In this document: positions 8,865 to 19,727 of the stretch, piece after piece
How the letters are laid out: each line of letters begins with the position of its first letter
Position numbering within the stretch: position 1 is the stretch's first letter
Source: Candidatus Yanofskyibacteriota bacterium
GTDB taxonomy: Bacteria; Patescibacteriota; Minisyncoccia; 2-02-FULL-40-12; GWA2-44-9
NCBI GenBank assembly: GCA_020847715.1
Contig: JADLBM010000006.1
Coordinates: 1 to 50,485 of the forward strand
DNA: 50,485 nucleotides
Reading direction: 5' to 3'
Position numbers and translations under genes: made by a program
The notes under the pieces: generated by a model
Databases searched by the model: none
Told to the model about the DNA's origin: nothing
Seen by the model: only the letters and a program-made list of their open reading frames with translations

Positions 8865-8910
8865 TAAGCAAAAGCCGACCCCATGCGGGGCCGGCTTTTG
8901 TGTTGGAGTA

Positions 8911-9327
8911 TTACTCGGTGGTGGTCTCTTCGGCTGCCGGCTCGGATTCCTCCGTTGCCTTTGCCGAGACGGCTTCCGCGCGGGTCTTCTTGCGAATCTC
9001 TTTGGCGGTCTTCTCGCGGAGGTAGTACATCTTCGAGCGGCGGGTGCGGCCGGTCTTCACAACCTCGATCTTTTCGATGGACGGGAGGCGGATAGGGTAG
9101 ACCTTCTCGACGCCGTAGCCACCGATAGAGCGGCGGACGGTGATGGTGCCGCCGGCCTCGGTGCCGTGCTTGCGGGCGATGACGATACCCTCGAAAATGC
9201 TGGCCTTGCCCTTCTCGCCCTGCTTCAGCTTCTGGTGGACGCGAATGGTCATGCCAACGCTAACATCGCCGAAGCGGTCTTCGGGGTTATGCTTTGCGGA
9301 GAATGCGGAAATGACGTGCTGGGACAT
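8911..9327 (-). CDS. rplS: 50S ribosomal protein L19
   Basis: RFGDVSVGMTIRVHQKLKQGEKGKASIFEGIVIARKHGTEAGGTITVRRSIGGYGVEKVYPIRLPSIEKIEV. Confidence 0.95.
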   Translation of the reverse strand: MSQHVISAFSAKHNPEDRFGDVSVGMTIRVHQKLKQGEKGKASIFEGIVIARKHGTEAGGTITVRRSIGGYGVEKVYPIRLPSIEKIEVVKTGRTRRSKMYYLREKTAKEIRKKTRAEAVSAKATEESEPAAEETTTE

Positions 9328-9364
9328 GGGGTGAATAGAAAAAGAGACTGGCTTAGTGACGAAC

Positions 9365-10066
9365 TCAAACGCCGGACGATTCTAGCATATCCAAGGTTTT
9401 TTGCAAGTCCTGCGGGAGGTCGGCCTCCAGAGCCAACCCCTTGCCGTCCGGACCGGCAAAGCGGAGCTTCCATGCGTGCAGAAAGAGGCGTTCGAGCCCA
9501 GGCGGGAGGGGTTTCTTGGAGGTGTACAGCTTGTCCCCGGCGAGCGGACACCCGATGTGCTTCATGTGGACACGAATCTGGTGGGTGCGACCGGTGCGGG
9601 GCATAACGCGGACGAGGGTGAAGTCTTTGTAGGCTTTGACGGTCTCGTAGTCGGTGACCGCGTCTCGGACGACCAGCTCTCGCTTACCGCGAATTTGGGT
9701 GGTCTGCTTCGTGCCGAGCTTCCCCAGCGGGGCATCGATGGTGCCGGAGGGTGTTGCGGGGTGGCCGTGGACAAGGGCAAGATATTCCTTCTGAACCTGT
9801 CGCGTCTGGAAGAGATTCTTGAGGTATTCGAATGTTGGCTGATCCTTTGCGATAACCATTATGCCCGACGTCTCTTTGTCGAGGCGATGAACAAGGCCCG
9901 GCCGGAGGGGAGATTCGCCGACGCCGATGAGAGAGGGTCGTTCAGCGGCCAGTATGTCCGCGAGGGTCGTCTGGGGGTCGGTAGGGCTCACCTTATGAAC
10001 GGAAATGCCGTAGGGTTTGTCTACGGCGAAGAGGTGCTCGTCTTCGTAGATGACGGGAATGGTCAT
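9365..10066 (-). CDS. RluA-family RNA pseudouridine synthase
   Basis: GLVHRLDKETSGIMVIAKDQPTFEYLKNLFQTRQVQKEYLALVHG; GRTHQIRVHMKHIGCPLAGDKLY. Confidence 0.95.
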   Translation of the reverse strand: MTIPVIYEDEHLFAVDKPYGISVHKVSPTDPQTTLADILAAERPSLIGVGESPLRPGLVHRLDKETSGIMVIAKDQPTFEYLKNLFQTRQVQKEYLALVHGHPATPSGTIDAPLGKLGTKQTTQIRGKRELVVRDAVTDYETVKAYKDFTLVRVMPRTGRTHQIRVHMKHIGCPLAGDKLYTSKKPLPPGLERLFLHAWKLRFAGPDGKGLALEADLPQDLQKTLDMLESSGV

Positions 10067-10578
10067 ACGTGATTATATCGACGGATGGTGCGGCCATCGG
10101 GTGAGTTTTCAGCTGAAACAAGTTGGAAGAAGCTCATCACTTCAGGGTCGTCAAATACAGATAAGCCCTCCCCGAGAGTGACGGGCTCAATACTTAGCAC
10201 GACCGTATCAAGTAGGTTTTCCTGAAAGAAAGACGTATTTATCGCAGTTCCTCCGATGACCAGAGCGCGAGATTGCCCGCGTTCCGCAAGCATCGAAAGA
10301 GCAGCACGAGGCGAGGTGGCGATGATAAAGCCGGGAGCAACGAAGGATGAGTCTCTGGTCACAACAATTCGGGCAAGGCCTGCCAAACTGTCAAAATTAA
10401 CATTTTCACTCCAGTCTCGTACGTGTTCATATGTTTTTCGCCCCACGATAAAATTGCCATACTCGCGGGCCATGGTGGTGAATGTGTCCCAGTGAGCATC
10501 GGACAAGAAGTCCTCGCTCCCATCCAGGCGTGCGATGTAGCCATCCGCGGAAGTTGCGGCGAAGAGAGTTGTTTTCAT
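10063..10578 (-). CDS. RibD C-terminal / dihydrofolate reductase-like protein
   Basis: MKTTLFAATSADGYIARLDGSEDFLSD...NFIVGRKTYEHVRDW...ALVIGGTAINTSFFQENLLDTVVLSIEPVTLGEGLSVF. Confidence 0.85.
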   Translation of the reverse strand: MKTTLFAATSADGYIARLDGSEDFLSDAHWDTFTTMAREYGNFIVGRKTYEHVRDWSENVNFDSLAGLARIVVTRDSSFVAPGFIIATSPRAALSMLAERGQSRALVIGGTAINTSFFQENLLDTVVLSIEPVTLGEGLSVFDDPEVMSFFQLVSAENSPDGRTIRRYNHV

Positions 10579-10592
10579 GCGGCGGAATTATG

Positions 10593-10672
10593 TAGTCTTT
10601 CGCGCCTATGCGCGCAGGACGCTTGGCCAGCCACTTCCTTCATACATACAGAATAAGGAGTGGCCAAGTGTG
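10593..10672 (-). repeat. 80-nt tRNA tail repeat, copy 1 (after tRNA-Val)
   Basis: Minus strand CACTTGGCCACTCCTTATTCTGTATGTATGAAGGAAGTGGCTGGCCAAGCGTCCTGCGCGCATAGGCGCGAAAGACTA. Confidence 0.8.
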
Positions 10673-10743
10673 GGCGGTGAGGGACTCGAACCCCCGACAT
10701 CCTCGGTGTAAACGAGGCGCTCTACCAACTGAGCTAACCGCCC
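10671..10743 (-). tRNA. tRNA-Val(TAC)
   Basis: GGGCGGT/ACCGCCC acceptor, CCTCG TTTACAC CGAGG. Confidence 0.92.
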
Positions 10744-10764
10744 GAAAAGGAATCAAGGAATCAT

Positions 10765-10847
10765 TGTAGTCCTTCGCGCCTATGCGCTCAGGACACTTCG
10801 CCAGCCCACTCCTTCATACATACAGAACAAGGAGTGGCGAAGTGTGG
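10765..10847 (-). repeat. 80-nt tRNA tail repeat, copy 2 (after tRNA-Ile)
   Basis: Minus strand CACTTCGCCACTCCTTGTTCTGTATGTATGAAGGAGTGGGCTGGCGAAGTGTCCTGAGCGCATAGGCGCGAAGGACTACA. Confidence 0.8.
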
Positions 10848-10918
10848 GGGAGCTAGGATTCGAACCTAGGACCACCAAGGTATAAGCTTGGCGCTCTAAC
10901 CAGCTGAGCTACTCCCCC
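10845..10918 (-). tRNA. tRNA-Ile(TAT)
   Basis: GGGGGAG/CTCCCCC acceptor, CCAAG CTTATAC CTTGG. Confidence 0.9.
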
Positions 10919-11150
10919 GAATAAGTTGTAATTTATGCGCTCTGTTCTGTCGCTTGATCTGCTGCTCCCGCTTGGTTGCCGAGCTGCGGTTGGGGTGGCG
11001 CTCCGTGTATGCCAGTGTGAACGGGCCCCGACCGCGCGTGTACTTCGCTCCTGTTCCTGCCCGATGCTGTGCGATACGCGCGGCGATGTCGGTTGTGATT
11101 CCTGTGTACAGCGTACCACCACCGCACTTCAGGATGTAGACGACATACAT
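10896..11150 (-). CDS. GIY-YIG nuclease-domain protein (UPF0213/YhbQ-like); 3' end overlaps tRNA-Ile
   Basis: MYVVYILKCGGGTLYTGITTDIAARIAQHRAGTGAKYTRGRGPFTLAYTE. Confidence 0.85.
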   Translation of the reverse strand: MYVVYILKCGGGTLYTGITTDIAARIAQHRAGTGAKYTRGRGPFTLAYTERHPNRSSATKREQQIKRQNRAHKLQLIRGSSSAG

Positions 11151-11154
11151 ACGC

Positions 11155-12996
<1,842 letters not shown>

Positions 12997-13120
12997 ACGT
13001 AGCGTGCAATGTACCACGAAAGAGCGCACTCGGCAATCGCTGAAACATTGACAGGAATGGCCATTCACGGTACTTTCGCGGCGCACGTCCGCTGTTTCAC
13101 AACTAGCCCGAGGAGGTTCG

Positions 13121-14401
13121 ATGTCAGCGGTTTCCTTCGAGTCGTGGGGAAGTGCGGACACCATCGGTCCGAGCTGTCAGACGCTTCGGTTCGGCGACTT
13201 CCGAGTCGGTATCGATTTTGGCGCCGGCATGAAGGGGGACCAGCGAGCGCCCATCATCAACGGGAAGCTCGACGCGCTGTTCGTGACGCACGGTCACATG
13301 GACCATCACGGGATGGTTCCCTGCGCGCTCCGCGAGTGGCCGAACCTGCCCGTGTGGGCGACCGTCGAGACGAAGCAGTTCATGGCGTGGGCATGGTATG
13401 ACCAGCTCCGCATATGTGAGAGCGACGGCAAGGAGCCGCCGTTTACGTCTGATGAAGCCGATCGCGCACTTCGTCGAACACGGGTGATGTCTGTTGGAAC
13501 GACGATCCAGCTCGCGGAAGACCTGACGGTGACCCCGTATCATGCGGGGCACATCCTTGGCGCGGTTTCGCTCCTGTTCTGCTACCGCGGCGAATACATC
13601 TTCGTGACCGGCGACACCGGTCTTCGAGACCACTGGTTCGTTCCAGGGGCCAAGCCGCCCACGCTCGACCGCTGTGCGCTTCTCGTGCGCGAATCTACCT
13701 ACGCGGGATTGCAGTGGGAGCAGACCCGTGACGAGATTGAAGACGACCTCGTTGGAGCAGTTCTGGAGGTGCTCTGTGGCGGTGGACGGGTCGTTATTCC
13801 GACGCTCGCCATTGACCGCATGCCGAATGTTTACCGGATTCTCCAACGGGCCTGCGTCGGCAAAGATTGGCCCGTGTGGGTGAGCGGCGGCGTTGAGCCG
13901 ACGAACATCTACGCTCGGTTCGCTCCGGAGGCGAGTTGGCTTGGAGCGGTGAATCGATTCGCGTCGTCGAGGCATGAGCGACAGGCGTTGTATTCCCGGG
14001 GGCCGTTCGTCGTCATCGCTAGCTCGGGGATGGTCATGCCGCGCACGCCATCGCACCGGTGGGTCACGGCGGTCATTCGGGACCTGCGGAGCGCCATCTT
14101 CATGGTGAACTACCAAGATCCGACGGCGCCGGGCGGTCTCATTCTCAAGAGTAAGCTCGGGGAGCGGATTGAGCTTGAGCCGGGATCCGGACACACCCGT
14201 CAGCGCCTCTGCAAGGTTCAGCGATTCGACCTCTCGACGCACGCGAAAGAAGATGAGATGGCCGAGCTCGAGCGCATGCTCAATCCCGACCTCGTCGCCC
14301 ATGTGCACGGAGAAGGCGACCGCATCCAATCGTTCATCGATGCGCAGACGAGCGGCCCCCAGCGCGTCCGTACGCGCGTTGGTCAGGAGATCAAGCTCTA
14401 A
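13121..14401 (+). CDS. Metallo-beta-lactamase/beta-CASP family RNase-like protein
   Basis: VTHGHMDHHGMVPC, AGHILGAVSLLF, FVTGDTG, beta-CASP RESTYAG...GGGRVVIPTLAIDRMPNVYRIL and ASSGMVMPRTPSHRW; SD GAGGAGGTTCG upstream. Confidence 0.88.
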   Translation: MSAVSFESWGSADTIGPSCQTLRFGDFRVGIDFGAGMKGDQRAPIINGKLDALFVTHGHMDHHGMVPCALREWPNLPVWATVETKQFMAWAWYDQLRICESDGKEPPFTSDEADRALRRTRVMSVGTTIQLAEDLTVTPYHAGHILGAVSLLFCYRGEYIFVTGDTGLRDHWFVPGAKPPTLDRCALLVRESTYAGLQWEQTRDEIEDDLVGAVLEVLCGGGRVVIPTLAIDRMPNVYRILQRACVGKDWPVWVSGGVEPTNIYARFAPEASWLGAVNRFASSRHERQALYSRGPFVVIASSGMVMPRTPSHRWVTAVIRDLRSAIFMVNYQDPTAPGGLILKSKLGERIELEPGSGHTRQRLCKVQRFDLSTHAKEDEMAELERMLNPDLVAHVHGEGDRIQSFIDAQTSGPQRVRTRVGQEIKL

Positions 14402-14408
14402 ACGCACA

Positions 14409-14432
14409 CCGCCCCTTCCAAGGAAGGGGCGG
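14409..14432. terminator. Intergenic hairpin between convergent genes
   Basis: CCGCCCCTTCCAAGGAAGGGGCGG. Confidence 0.7.
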
Positions 14433-14457
14433 TTTTCTGTGCAAGCGAGGTTGTGCG

Positions 14458-15534
14458 TTACGCTTTCTGGTCGAGCGTGAGGATGAGCTTGTGATCCTTT
14501 GCATCGATACTGACGATAGCGAACGGGTAGGATGTCCCGATGGTGACAACATCCGCAGCCGGACGACCTCCGAACTCTGCCGTCGGGAGGAGCCCGACGA
14601 TGTCGTCGTTCAGCTGTACGAATGCGCCGTTGGAACGAACCTTGATGACGGTTCCTTCGACCTTCTGACCAACCGAGAACGTCTGGTCAACCGTGAGCCA
14701 CGGGTCGGGGCGGAGGGCTTTCAACGAAAGCGCCACGCGGCCACCGTCGAGCGAAATGACCTTTGCGGTGACCGTGTCGCCGCTGTGGAGAATCTGCCGA
14801 GGATCTTCGACGAACTTCCAATCAATCTCGCTGGAGTGGATGAGCCCATCGAGGTTCTCTGACAAGCGGACGAATGCGCCGAAGTCGGTGACCTCCGTGA
14901 CGGTGCCCTCAACGGTCTCGCCGACGGCAAGCTTCGCGAGCTCGCCCTTTGCGGCCTCTTCTTGGATGGCGCGCTCGGAGACGATAAGTTTCCCTTCCTG
15001 CTCGTTGTAGTCGAGCACCTTCACCTTGAAGGCCTGGCCCTTGAACTTCTGCAGTGCCTGCACGATCTTCGTGGTGTCGCCACCCTCAACCTTCGGGTAG
15101 TGCTCGCTGGAGAGCTGGGAGAGCGGGAGGAATCCCTGCACGCCCTCGACTTGCACGATGAGACCGCCTTTGTTGATGTTCTGAATGATGGTGGTGAGCA
15201 CCGAGCTCGTGTCGCGAAGCTCTTTGATGCGCTGCCATGCGGTCGTCAACTGCGCAGCTTTCAGCGACAGCTCGCGGTATCCGTCCTCATTCTCGAGTTC
15301 GAGGAGGACTGCGCTGACCTCTTCGCCCGGCTGGAGTGCGCGAACGCGGTCCGGGTTGTCATAGAACTGACCCGGGTACACGATGCCGATACCGGCGGAG
15401 CCAAGGTCGAGCATGACATTGGACTTCGAGACACTGATGACTCGCCCAGTCAGGATTTGTCCTGCGCGGGGCAGCTGGAACTCCTCTTTTGCGAGGAGAT
15501 CTTTCATGGTTTTCACCGAGGGTGCTGATGCCAT
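14458..15534 (-). CDS. rpsA: 30S ribosomal protein S1 (S1-repeat protein)
   Basis: Four S1 repeats, e.g. AVGETVEGTVTEVTDFGAFVRLSENLDGLIHSSEIDW; VGQKVEGTVIKVRSNGAFVQLNDDIVGLLP. Confidence 0.92.
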   Translation of the reverse strand: MASAPSVKTMKDLLAKEEFQLPRAGQILTGRVISVSKSNVMLDLGSAGIGIVYPGQFYDNPDRVRALQPGEEVSAVLLELENEDGYRELSLKAAQLTTAWQRIKELRDTSSVLTTIIQNINKGGLIVQVEGVQGFLPLSQLSSEHYPKVEGGDTTKIVQALQKFKGQAFKVKVLDYNEQEGKLIVSERAIQEEAAKGELAKLAVGETVEGTVTEVTDFGAFVRLSENLDGLIHSSEIDWKFVEDPRQILHSGDTVTAKVISLDGGRVALSLKALRPDPWLTVDQTFSVGQKVEGTVIKVRSNGAFVQLNDDIVGLLPTAEFGGRPAADVVTIGTSYPFAIVSIDAKDHKLILTLDQKA

Positions 15535-15654
15535 AGCAATAAAAATGTCTCTCCGTCGCACTTTGGCGACCCTTGAGACTAGGCACTACTATACCTGAGA
15601 GGACCGGGAAAATCAAGGCTTGAAATAAGGCTATTTTTTGGTATCATAGAGGGG

Positions 15655-16293
15655 ATGAATATCACGTGGTATGGTCACCGGTGCGTCCGAATCGAGAGCA
15701 AAGAAGGCAGTGTTCTCATCGATCCGTTCGACCCGAAGAAGATTGGTCTCCGCGGGCCGAATGTCGGCGATGATCTGGTCCTCCTGAGCGAGGCAGATCC
15801 CGGCTCTGCGGTACTTGAGCGCATCAACGAGAGCTCTTTTGTTGTTCGTGGGCCTGGCGAATACGAGCGCAAGGGCATTGCTGTGCGCGGCATTCAGGCG
15901 TGGCAGGATACTCAGAAGGGTCGCGAGCTTGGATTGTGTACCATCTACAGTATCGTTGCGGAGGATGTCTCGATGTGCCACCTCGGGGCGGTTGGGCAGG
16001 CCACGCTCACAAACGAACAGCTCGAAGCCGTCGGCGATCCCGACATCCTCATCATTCCGGTGGGAACGCAGAGCGCATTTGACGCGAAGGCGGCCGCGGC
16101 ACTCGTAACCGAAATCGAGCCGAAGATTGTCATTCCGGTCCAGTTTTCACTGCCGAACGCATCGTACGAGGCTGGCACACTGGAGAAGTTTGTGAAAGAG
16201 ATTGGTCTTCCGGCCGAGAAGATGGACAAGCTTCGCATTGTGAAGAAGCAGCTTCCGGTCGATCGGACCCAACTCGTGGTGCTCGAAGCGTAA
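15655..16293 (+). CDS. MBL-fold metal-dependent hydrolase (UPF0173-like)
   Basis: MNITWYGHRCVRIESKEGSVLIDPFDPKKIGLRGP; PDILIIPVGTQSAFDAKAAAALVTEIEPKIVIPVQF. Confidence 0.8.
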   Translation: MNITWYGHRCVRIESKEGSVLIDPFDPKKIGLRGPNVGDDLVLLSEADPGSAVLERINESSFVVRGPGEYERKGIAVRGIQAWQDTQKGRELGLCTIYSIVAEDVSMCHLGAVGQATLTNEQLEAVGDPDILIIPVGTQSAFDAKAAAALVTEIEPKIVIPVQFSLPNASYEAGTLEKFVKEIGLPAEKMDKLRIVKKQLPVDRTQLVVLEA

Positions 16294-16297
16294 TCCT

Positions 16298-16642
16298 ATG
16301 TCCCTCATCCAGGAGATACATGCACAGAAGCCGGCCGTCCGATACGCACTCTACGGGCTTTCGCTCGCTATCTCGCTGTCGCTTGTTGGGTTGTTCGGCG
16401 TCTCCTCGCTCCAGCGGCAGGCGTTCATGGCGCTCCATACGGATCCAGAGGAGCAGCTCGCCTACGATCAAGCCCGCGACGCGCGTCGCCCAAAGCCGGT
16501 TGCCGCACTTGCCCGAGCTGCATCGTCGCTCACCGCGAGTATCGGTTCGCTCTTTGGATGGAAGGTTGATGCGGGTTTTGACACCGAGGGGCGGGTAGGC
16601 AATGATCAGGGCGGTGTCCATCCGCTTCCGTTGTCGGAGTAG
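16298..16642 (+). CDS. Hypothetical single-pass membrane protein
   Basis: ORF between two real genes with one TM segment ([23 protein letters not shown]). Confidence 0.6.
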   Translation: MSLIQEIHAQKPAVRYALYGLSLAISLSLVGLFGVSSLQRQAFMALHTDPEEQLAYDQARDARRPKPVAALARAASSLTASIGSLFGWKVDAGFDTEGRVGNDQGGVHPLPLSE

Positions 16643-16659
16643 GGGCGTTTTTCATTTTC

Positions 16660-19125
16660 ATGGCAACAAAACAGAAATCACAACCGACCGAACAGCTCCC
16701 GCAGGTGAGTCCGCGGCGGGAGATTACTGAAGAAATCCAGAAGTCCTATTTGGAATACGCGATGAGCGTCATTATGTCGCGCGCGCTTCCGGATGTGCGT
16801 GACGGCCTCAAGCCGGTGAATCGTCGCATCCTCTATGTCATGCACAAGCTTGGGCTGACGCATGGGGCAAAGCTTCGCAAGTCCGCCGCGGTGGTTGGAG
16901 AGGTGCTCGGAAACTACCACCCGCACGGCGACACCGCCGTCTACGACGCGATGGTGCGCATGGCACAGGATTTTTCCATGCGATACCCGCTGGTCCACGG
17001 GCAGGGGAACTTCGGTTCGGTCGACGGCGACAGTCCTGCCGCGATGCGATACACCGAGGCGAAAATGGCGCGTATTGCCGACGAGGTTCTCGCCGACATC
17101 GAGAAAGACACGGTTGCTTTCCGGCCGAACTACGACGGCACGAAGCAGGAGCCGATTGTTCTTCCGGCGCGCATTCCAAACCTGCTCGTGAACGGCACGA
17201 CCGGCATCGCGGTCGGTATGGCAACGAACATCCCGCCGCACAACCTCGGCGAGGTGCTCGATGGCCTCATCCATCTCATTGAAGAGCCAGACGCCGATGT
17301 GAAGGATCTGATGCAGTATGTGAAGGGCCCCGATTTTCCGACGGGAGGTTCCATTTTTAATGAGAAGGACATCCTGAACGCCTACGCGACGGGGCGCGGT
17401 CCGGTTGTGATGCGCGGCACCGCGGAGATTGTCGAGGGGAAGCGCGGACAGCAGATTATCATCACCGAGATCCCATATCAGGTGAACAAGGCGGAGCTCA
17501 TTGTGAAGGTTGCCGATCTGGTGAAAGAGAAGCGGCTCGAAGGCATTCGCGATATTCGCGATGAATCCGACCGGCAGGGGATGCGCATTGTTATCGAGCT
17601 GAAGCAGGACGCGTTCCCGAAGAAGGTGCTCAACGCGCTCTATAAGCTGACTGAGCTGCAGAAGACGTTCCACTTCAACATGATTGCGCTCGTGGACGGC
17701 ATTCAACCGCAGATCCTCGGGCTCAAAACCATCCTCGAGAAGTTCGTCGAGCACCGGCAGGTCGTGGTGCGTCGCCGCAGTATGTATGAGCTCGAGCGTG
17801 CAAAGGACCGCGCGCACATCCTCGAGGGGCTGTCGAAGGCGCTTGATCATATCGACGAGATCATCAAGGTTATCAAGCAGTCGCCGACTCGCGAAGAAGC
17901 GTTCGCGAACTTAATGAAGAAGTTCAAGTTCTCCGACCGGCAGGCGAATGCGATTCTCGAGATGCGCCTCCAGTCGTTGGCGGGGCTCGAGCGCAAGAAG
18001 GTTGAAGATGAGCTCAAGGAGAAGCGCGCTATTATCGCGGAGCTCGAGGAGCTTCTCAAGTCTGCCAAGAAACTGTTGGGTGTCGTGAAAAAGGAATTCG
18101 TCGAGTTGCGTGAGAAGTACGGTGACGAGCGGCGCACGCGCGTTGTGAAGACGGCCCTGCGCGAGATTGGAGACGAAGAGCTTGTACCCGAGGAGGATGC
18201 GCTGTTCATGATCACGCTCGGCGGCTACATCAAGCGACTGCCGCCCGATGAGCTCCGCGCGCAGAAGCGCGGAGGGAAGGGTGTGGGCGGTATGGCCACG
18301 AAAGAAGAGGATGTCATCAACCATTTCTTCTTGGCGAACACGCACGACAACATCCTGTTCTTCACGAACTCCGGAAAAGTGTTCCAGATCCGGGGGTATG
18401 AAGTGCCGGAGGCAAGCCGTCAGAGCAAAGGCCGCGCTATTACGAACTTCCTGCAGGTGACGGCGAGCGACAGCATCACCGCGGTGGTTCCGCTTCCGAA
18501 GGAGAAAGAACAGAAGGGTATGTTCCTGTTCATGGCGACCACCAATGGCGTTATCAAAAAAGTGTCCATGGATGCGTTCTCGAATGTCCGCAAGAATGGC
18601 CTCCTCGCCATTAACCTCAAGGGCGACGATCGTCTCGGTTGGGTATTCGGGACCTCTGGAAACGATCAGGTCGTGATGACCACTGCATCCGGTTCTGCGA
18701 TTCGTTTCAACGAAGGCGATGTGCGTCCGATGGGTCGCGCCGCCGGCGGCGTACTCGGGATGCGGCTCGAAGCCGGCGACCGGTTGGTGGGGGCCGATGT
18801 TATTCGCGCCGGTACCGAGAAGGGCCTCACGTTGATGGCGGTCATGGCGAACGGGTATGGAAAGCGCACGCATCTCAAGGAGTACAAAACCCAGCATCGC
18901 GGCGGTGTCGGTATCCTTACGGCAAACATCACGGCAAAGACGGGCCAGCTGGTGTCTGCGCATGTCACGAACGAAGAGAACGAGGAGTTCATCGCCGTTT
19001 CGCAGAAGGGGCAGGTCATTCGCACCGCTATCAAGGAGGTTCCACTCCTTGGCCGTGCTACCCAGGGCGTGCGCATTATGCGGTTGGACTCCGGTGACCA
19101 CGTTGCTTCCGTCGTCTTGTTCTAG
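16660..19125 (+). CDS. gyrA: DNA gyrase subunit A
   Basis: [57 protein letters not shown]-terminal beta-pinwheel repeats. Confidence 0.97.
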   Translation: MATKQKSQPTEQLPQVSPRREITEEIQKSYLEYAMSVIMSRALPDVRDGLKPVNRRILYVMHKLGLTHGAKLRKSAAVVGEVLGNYHPHGDTAVYDAMVRMAQDFSMRYPLVHGQGNFGSVDGDSPAAMRYTEAKMARIADEVLADIEKDTVAFRPNYDGTKQEPIVLPARIPNLLVNGTTGIAVGMATNIPPHNLGEVLDGLIHLIEEPDADVKDLMQYVKGPDFPTGGSIFNEKDILNAYATGRGPVVMRGTAEIVEGKRGQQIIITEIPYQVNKAELIVKVADLVKEKRLEGIRDIRDESDRQGMRIVIELKQDAFPKKVLNALYKLTELQKTFHFNMIALVDGIQPQILGLKTILEKFVEHRQVVVRRRSMYELERAKDRAHILEGLSKALDHIDEIIKVIKQSPTREEAFANLMKKFKFSDRQANAILEMRLQSLAGLERKKVEDELKEKRAIIAELEELLKSAKKLLGVVKKEFVELREKYGDERRTRVVKTALREIGDEELVPEEDALFMITLGGYIKRLPPDELRAQKRGGKGVGGMATKEEDVINHFFLANTHDNILFFTNSGKVFQIRGYEVPEASRQSKGRAITNFLQVTASDSITAVVPLPKEKEQKGMFLFMATTNGVIKKVSMDAFSNVRKNGLLAINLKGDDRLGWVFGTSGNDQVVMTTASGSAIRFNEGDVRPMGRAAGGVLGMRLEAGDRLVGADVIRAGTEKGLTLMAVMANGYGKRTHLKEYKTQHRGGVGILTANITAKTGQLVSAHVTNEENEEFIAVSQKGQVIRTAIKEVPLLGRATQGVRIMRLDSGDHVASVVLF

Positions 19126-19132
19126 CGTTTTG

Positions 19133-19165
19133 TGCACAACGCCCCGCCTCGCGCGGGGCGTTGTG
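19133..19165 (+). terminator. gyrA terminator hairpin
   Basis: GCACAACGCCCCGCCTCGCGCGGGGCGTTGTGC. Confidence 0.8.
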
Positions 19166-19178
19166 CTAAAATAGACGC

Positions 19179-19727
19179 ATGACGAATCTCCCCGAGTCGG
19201 GCGCGTTTCTTGATACCCGACGCATCGTTTCAGCGCTCGGAGGACTATCCGGTCTCAGGGTTGCCGACCTCGGGTGCGGCGCAGGGTTTTTTACTATCGA
19301 TCTCGCTCGTGCCGTAGGGAAGGACGGTATCATTTCGGCGGCGGATATTATGGAGGAGCCGCTGCAGTCGGTTCAAGCGCGAGCTTCCGCGGCTGGATTA
19401 GAGAATGTTCGCACGATTCGTGCAGATCTCGAGGTGCTTGGCGGCACGAAGATAGCGGACGGAAGTCAGGATCTTGTTCTTGTTGCGAATGTGTTGTTCC
19501 AATCCCAGAAAAAAGAAGCCATTCTCGCAGAGGCGGTCCGGATACTCAGGTCTGGCGGCCGGTTGCTCGTGGTGGACTGGAAAAAGGGAGCGGGCGGATT
19601 TGGTCCGCCGGAGTCGCTTCGTACCGACGAGGCGACGATGCAGGCCTTGGTCGGTAGTGTTGGCGTCCGATTCCAGCAGGCGCTCGACGCCGGTGCATTC
19701 TACTACGCACTTCTTTTTATCAAATGA
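19179..19727 (+). CDS. Class I SAM-dependent methyltransferase
   Basis: LRVADLGCGAGFFTIDLARAVGKDG motif I; LRSGGRLLVVDWKK. Confidence 0.88.
   Translation: MTNLPESGAFLDTRRIVSALGGLSGLRVADLGCGAGFFTIDLARAVGKDGIISAADIMEEPLQSVQARASAAGLENVRTIRADLEVLGGTKIADGSQDLVLVANVLFQSQKKEAILAEAVRILRSGGRLLVVDWKKGAGGFGPPESLRTDEATMQALVGSVGVRFQQALDAGAFYYALLFIK

Noticed and set aside
13124-14407. 427-aa minus-strand ORF
   Set aside because: Mirror of the beta-CASP gene
17911-19137. 408-aa minus-strand ORF
   Set aside because: Antisense to gyrA
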